Source of the DNA: Flammulina velutipes
Lineage: Eukaryota; Basidiomycota; Agaricomycetes; Agaricales; Physalacriaceae
NCBI GenBank assembly: GCA_011800155.1
Contig: CM022374.1
Span: 2,790,001-2,854,000 of the forward strand
DNA length: 64,000 bases
Reading direction: 5' to 3'
In this document: positions 59,290-64,000 of the stretch, one piece after another
Layout of the letters: each line of letters starts with the position of its first letter
Position numbering within the stretch: position 1 is the stretch's first letter
Position numbers and translations under genes: made by a program
The notes under the pieces: generated by a model
What the model was told of the DNA's origin: nothing
Database searches by the model: none
The model's input: the letters and a program-made list of their open reading frames with translations, nothing else

Positions 59290-59777
59290 GTGAAAGAAAT
59301 CTACAACGTTCTGACAATACTATGAGATATGGATCACGGGGATGCAGATATAGAGAAAACTCACCTGGCAAGACGATGAGAGAAGGGTAAGGAAATTCCC
59401 GTGAGGAAAATTTCTTCATCGCTCGCCAGGGGCTAAACTACGTACATGGAATTACGATGGAGAGACGGAGGCAAAAAGTGAAGTGGCGCAATAACGTCCC
59501 GAAGAGGAAGGAGAAGAACGATGGCGTCTATGATGCCGCGGCCTATGGTGAACGACCTCGTCGACAAGCCTGAATGATGCGGAAGTGAGCGACCGTGACG
59601 CGTCGTGATTAAAGTACTTACCAACGCCCATTTTTCGACCTAACGAGGTAATGGGATTGGCCCACGCTTCGCTTGCGACCTAGAGGTGGAAGACGTGGTC
59701 AGTACAGTATAGAAATGGTGAGGGCATTGGGCTTACCTTACGATTGGCCTTGCGTAAACAACAGTATAAACTGCAAC
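59290..59777 (-). repeat. Split direct repeat A1, 488 bp
   Basis: Outer right end of the element and upstream of gag, so it should contain the promoter. It is nearly identical to 54258-54745. Confidence 0.9.
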
Positions 59778-60640
59778 TTACCATCACTTCCTCTGCTTAC
59801 GACTCTGTCACTAGCCCATGTCGCATACGGGAGGTTCGTTTCATTGAGCTTTCATTTTCATCTTTGCTAATATTGACATTTGTAGTGCACATCTATAAAC
59901 AACAGATACGATGGAAATGTCGACCTTGGTGCGTCTCCAGCTTTTCATATCGCTTTTCTGTTAACACAACGTCAGAATATCATACACAACTATGGGGCCG
60001 CGTCCATATGCAATATCGACTGACGGCAACATTCTAAGTACGCCGTCATTCCACTTTTCGCAAAATCTAATGCCGCCACATAGCCTCCCGCAAATTGGCC
60101 AACGTCGTCCTAAAGGACGACTAGTCGGTATACCGACTTGGCTCAATGGTGCGCTCGGTATGTCTTTATTTCGTTTATTTCTTATACTGACTGCATTAAA
60201 AAGTAATATTTTCCTGTCCGACAATATCAACCGCGCGTACTTGGCTACGTGCAGGACCATCGTACTGGCATGACATGGGATGGTGTTAATGAGCACTATA
60301 GAGTGTAAAAGGTATGTTATTACTATTGACGCACTCCCTATACTCAGCTCATAAATACCAGCTCGACGAACCCGTTCATTACCATCTTACCACCACCTTG
60401 CCAACTCTTTCTCAACGCACGCTGCGCGGACGGGTATGAAACTCCCCACATATCATTTTTGCATCTAATAGACAGTTTTCGTGTACTCAGAACAGCCCTC
60501 GTCAACCGCGCTGTCGACGCATGGCGCGTTTCGCTCTTTTTGGTTGCAATTGGGCAGAAGAGCGTAATAGGGCACCACAGCTCCCTTTTGGCGACGACAA
60601 TTAGCCGATTGCGTGAAGGATGCAGCGCTGGTAGTACGGG
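59778..60640 (+). other. Interrupted host gene remnant downstream of the retrotransposon
   Basis: Just after the element come an acceptor (CACTAG near 59814), a short exon, GTTCGT...TTGTAG, an exon containing YDGNVDL, GTGCGT...GTCAG, and an open stretch with MGPRPYAISTDGNILSTPSF then RLVGIPTWLNGALG. Splice sites look real but the exons do not join into one frame. No family was identified. Confidence 0.4.
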
Positions 60641-61600
60641 AGCCCCAGGATCTATGCTCGTCCCGCAGCAGGTGCGTTTGTGTGGCGCATTTAAAAAATG
60701 TCGCTAATTTATACCTCTAGTTGTCTCTGTGATCGTCCCACAGCCGTGAGGACTCAGTGCAGACATATTTCTGACCCTAATTGTCGTATCAGACGGACCC
60801 TCGCTGCTGTCGTTCTGCACGCACCATCCCTCTTCTTTTACCGACAATATCTTTGTAACTGTGTATCGGATCGACCTACCGCTTGGAGGACCTCACATTT
60901 GCATGTAACCTATGACATTCGCTCGCTCGGAACAGCCATGCCACATCCGCGGACTCTGTTTCGCTTTTTTGGCAGCTCTTTGTGCGGGAGGGCGGAATCA
61001 CTCTCTTTGGATGCCGATTGTGGATCTCATGCATGAAGGATGAAGGGATAGCTGTACGGGAGTGCTAGGATTTGCGCCCGTCCCGCATCAGGTATGTTTA
61101 TATGGCAGAATCCAACATCTAGCTAACCTGTATCTTTAGGTGCATGAGTCTGACCGTCTTACTGACTTACAAACTATACATAGACATATTTCCGACTGTA
61201 ATCGTTGTCTCAGACTCACCCTCGCTGTCGCGGTCATGCGCACACGATGTCTGCACCGATCACTGTTCTGCAAACACTAGTATCTTCATCCCCGCGTATT
61301 GGATGAACCTAGGACTTGGACTACCTCACGTCTACGTCTATCTAATGGGTTTCACTTACTCCGAACCACGCTCGACGATGATACGCCTGCGCGGACTCTG
61401 TTTCTCCATTTATGGTGTTGTTCCACCGGGAGGATGGAATACTGGACCTACGGCTCGCGTCTTTGTGCCGTTTGTAGCCGAATAGGTAGAGGCTGACGGT
61501 CTAGTGGTACTGGAGCTCTTGGATAGATGCTGTCTTTGTCACAAGTACGTTGATGTGGCGCACTTGTTATTTTTCGCTGACACCTACCTTAGGCTACGTG
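60640..61600 (+). repeat. Tandem exon-intron-like repeat units (about 400 bp)
   Basis: A unit at about 60640-60960 recurs at about 61040-61400. Shared landmarks are GTACGGGAG...CGTCCCGCA..CAGGT, an intron-like GTGCGT/GTATGT...CTCTAG/TTTAG, GACATATTTC.GAC, TCAGAC..ACCCTCGCTG and GCGGACTCTGTTTC. A partial third copy starts near 61500. The open stretch IFLTLIVVSDGPSLLSF versus IFPTVIVVSDSPSLSRS shows that the unit was once coding or is selected at protein level. Confidence 0.6.
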
Positions 61601-61837
61601 TCGCGCGCGCCGCTCCCAAAGCTCCGAACATTTTACATCTCTTTCACTGGTGGGGTTGACGCGCTGGGATGTACGTAGTGGTAATGGTAGAATATGACTG
61701 TTATGTCTTTGTATAGCAGTACTCTTACTAAGGGCTTCAAGCCAGTCTACGCACACTGGAGGTGATGTCGCCGCAGGTCTTTGTCGAAATCTATCGTACC
61801 GACATATATATTCATACAATACATTTTGGAATCCGAT

Positions 61838-62351
61838 GTATCAGGCCGAAAAGAATGAACTGCTGTGAGCTCTGTTTTACTTGACGTGAATAAACGACCA
61901 TTAATTCTACTGGTACCAGCTTTCAAAATCTACACATCCTTAACGCCTACACGGACAAGGCCTTGGACGACACAGTCTTCCCAGACTGGGCGCCCATGTC
62001 CAGCCCCAAGATTTACGCTGTCGTACCGCTACCCAAAGATCCCACTAAGAAGAAGGAACGAATGGAGAGATTCAAGGAAGACCTGGATTACATCCTACCG
62101 AGATCTATCGGCATCGATAACCTGAAAATGACTTTGGACAATTACGGTCAGGCGCTTCGTGCGTAAGTTGTTGTGGATTAGATTGAATCAGACTGAGACT
62201 GACTATATTGAACAGAGCAGACAAGTTAGCGTGGGAAGCCGCATGGAAAAGCGCGGAAGGTAAGGCAGCGCAGGAGGAACAGGCAAAACCTGACTCGGAC
62301 TCTGAGGATGATGGTCCTTATGACGCTGATGATGAGGACGATTCAGATTAG
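61838..62351 (+). pseudogene. Secreted protein family copy C, 5'-truncated
   Basis: Homology to copy B starts at about 61838 (MYQAEKNELL), runs through the same GTGAGC...TACCAG intron, then FQNLHILNAYTDKALDDTVF, RFKEDLDYILPRSIGIDNLK, the last intron, and ADKLAWEAAWKSAEG with an acidic end (DADDEDDSD), stop 62349-62351. No signal peptide or upstream half is present; unrelated repeat units lie in their place. The surviving exons keep an intact frame. Confidence 0.8.
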
Positions 62352-62812
62352 CAAGTCGAGGTTTGCAAGGAAAATCTTACTCTAGTAGCTATATAATTTG
62401 TGCGTCGATCTTATGCAGCCTGATTCGGACTGCGCCACAATTTACAAGCTGTCTACTTTCGCACCATGCCAACTCTTTCGATGGCTCTCAATGAATCCAT
62501 CATGATTTACCCTTTGATACTCATGTTCCCATAACGGATTCCTGTCAAACACTGTTCAACACGATACCCGTGCATTTCACCCCGGCATGGATATATATAT
62601 TTACGACAAGCTGTATGTTTCCCCTCCGATTGAACGGTCCCCTCCCAAATTTTTGAAGAAGAAACTGTAGAGATGCTATGTGTGAGACCCTCCCCACCTC
62701 TCTACATGACACAGTCTCAAATACTTATATCGACAGCAACATCCCAAGCAAGAGGTCCGAGTAAGTACAACAAACAACACGAATGCAAGTACAACAATAC
62801 GACAAATAAAAC
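62352..62812. other. Duplicated convergent intergenic region
   Basis: Counterpart of 43603-44325 with the same landmarks, including TGCGCCACAA at 62431-62440 and an AGCAACATCCCAAGCAAGAG stretch shared with 44250-44270. Confidence 0.7.
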
Positions 62813-64000
62813 TTATGAAGATGCCGAAGCAGGCGGACTCGAGACACCCCCACCGCGCTGCATGAATCCGCGAGGCGCAAATGCCCTCCCGCGTCCCCCA
62901 CGCCCCCGATCTACGAATCCATTCCCTCGTCCCCTTCCACGTTCGACGAACCCGTTCCCCCTTGCGTGTTCGACGAATCCACTCCCCCTTCCACGTTCAA
63001 CGAACCCGTTCCCTCGCCCCCTCTCAACGAACCCACTCCCAATCCCTCGTCCCCTCCCCCGTTCCTCAAACCCATTCCCTCGCCCCCTCGCACCACCCCT
63101 CGGCATAATACTAACCTGCGGTGTGGCTTGCTGAGGAGGTTGAGTTGGCTGCTTCGGCCTCCTATAAAACCATCAAGTCAGAATCTTACCCCAAAAAGAG
63201 ACAAAAGAAAAACTCACCCAACCGAAACAACAAACTGCCTCTCCGTTAAGTTCAACACCCCCTCCGGATCCATCACAGCCCCGCGGTACGGAGAACATAG
63301 CCCGCCGAGGGTAGTCCCAGCCATGAACGGCGCATCAAACAGCACAGACACAGAAGACGCAGCAGACCTCCCGACACCCACTCCCACTCCCGGAGTTTCA
63401 GGCGCCCCGATCCCTACAACGATCCCCCTCGCACCCAACCCCCCACCCGCCGCCTCCTCAACGCTCACAACACGATCACCCAGCCCAAACCGCTGACCTC
63501 TCAGCCTCTCCCGCCCATGTCCAGGAAGCAATACCGCCGCACGCGGGATACCCTTGACCATCGCTCTCTTTACTTTACCTGCCCCCTTCGTCCCCATCGC
63601 CTCCAGCTTCTTCACCCCCTCTTTGCTCATCCGTTCCACTCCCAGCGGAACCTCCTCCAGCGAACCCACCCCAATCTCCTCTTTCAACCACTTTTTGATA
63701 GCTCTCACCGCCTCCGGTCCTCCCATCTCCTCAGCCTTTGGCATATCCCCAGCAGCCCTTCCCGCCACATCGAAAACGACAGGATATGTGTCCTTGTACC
63801 GTCGACAAGCCTGTACAGCATCCTCGCTAAACTCCCATCCATTCGCTGCTTTCCTCGAATACCCCACTACCCGTATACCACGTGCCTCGAACTTGAATGA
63901 CAAGCCAACGTTGACCTTGTCTCTCCCAGCGACAACCATGAACGCGCTCGTTACTCTCCCGAGAACGCGTCCACTAACTCCCACCCGCTGCGCTGCCTCC
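62813..64000 (-). CDS. XRN1: 5'-3' exoribonuclease Xrn1, C-terminal part (copy 2, runs off the window)
   Basis: The C-terminal domains are uninterrupted here: TSAFMVVAGRDKVNVGLSFK, NGWEFSEDAVQACRRYKDTY, KKWLKEEIGVGSLEEVPLGV and LLPGHGRERLRGQRFGLGDR (KOW-like). An intron at about 63110-63225 follows, then MPRGGARGRGNGFEERGRGR with the RGG-repeat tail in frame to SPPASASS and a stop at 62813. The 5' part lies beyond position 64000. The copy has none of the tail lesions of copy 1, so it is the better candidate for the functional cytoplasmic mRNA decay enzyme. Over about 767 aligned bp the two copies differ at roughly 45-50 sites, yet only one residue changes (Glu/Asp). Confidence 0.88.
62830..63100 (-). 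repeat. RGG/GFVERGRG-coding repeat in the Xrn1 copy 2 tail
   Basis: The same repeat family as at 44.34-44.60 kb, encoding RGNGFVERGRG-type units, in frame with the upstream Xrn1 domains. Confidence 0.8.

Larger units (their letters stand above)
54091..59777 (-). mobile_element. Tyrosine-recombinase retrotransposon, Ngaro/PAT-like, complete
   Basis: In coding orientation (minus) the order is A1 (59777-59290), gag, RT-RNase H, tyrosine recombinase, B1 (54859-54746), A2 (54745-54258), B2 (54204-54091). This is the split-direct-repeat plan of Ngaro/PAT elements, which insert through a circular intermediate using a tyrosine recombinase instead of a DDE integrase. The junction A2|B1 (GCAAC|CAATC) is the expected circle joint. 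The two 488-bp A copies differ at only about two positions and the 114-bp B copies look identical, so insertion is recent. All three reading frames are open. No methyltransferase domain (as in DIRS) was seen. Confidence 0.9.

Overview
The window reads as nuclear DNA of a basidiomycete fungus, most likely an Agaricomycete. Coding regions are cut by many introns of about 45-70 nt with GT...AG borders and CTAAC/CTGAC-like branch sites. The gene content also fits: a Plavaka-type DNA transposon, a tyrosine-recombinase retrotransposon with split direct repeats, phi-type glutathione transferases in tandem, a Zn2Cys6 regulator, a MYND protein and small C2H2 finger genes. No prokaryotic, viral, CRISPR or rRNA features were seen.

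Layout. 0-2.5 kb: GGTCC/CAGTTGG-rich repeats around a tRNA-like SINE head. 2.5-5.2 kb (-): Zn2Cys6 transcription factor whose zinc cluster is completed by a 6-nt exon. 5.9-14 kb: a truncated C2H2 gene, a DUF6698-like gene (-), a complete ten-exon Plavaka transposase (+) and a second C2H2 gene lacking its first exon. 14-18 kb: poorly coding, with one possible minus-strand gene. 18-19.2 kb (-): three-repeat MYB protein. 20.1-20.7 kb: small two-exon gene. 20.7-27.8 kb: no recognisable genes. 27.8-30.9 kb: two intact GST genes and one dead copy in tandem. 32-33.5 kb (-): NAD(P)-dependent medium-chain reductase. 34.5-35.9 kb: L-type lectin cargo receptor. 36.1-37.9 kb (-): MYND protein. 39.1-43.6 kb: two members of an unknown secreted protein family. 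44.3-47.9 kb (-): an Xrn1 copy lacking its catalytic head. 48-52.3 kb: intron-dense, degenerate arrays on both strands. 54.1-59.8 kb: complete, young Ngaro/PAT-like retrotransposon. 59.8-61.8 kb: tandemly repeated exon-like units. 61.8-64 kb: a second copy of the secreted-gene 3' end plus convergent Xrn1, running off the window.

The genes do not form one pathway. The window is a mosaic of ordinary housekeeping, regulatory and detoxification genes with an accessory half shaped by duplication and transposition. The strongest unusual signals are: (1) the segmental duplication of secreted gene plus Xrn1, whose Xrn1 copies differ almost only at synonymous sites although one copy has lost its exonuclease head; (2) a 6-nt microexon needed to build a zinc-cluster Cys; (3) a dispersed TGTGGCGCA word far above random expectation, mostly outside clear coding sequence; (4) the intact split-repeat retrotransposon with a long overlapping open frame.
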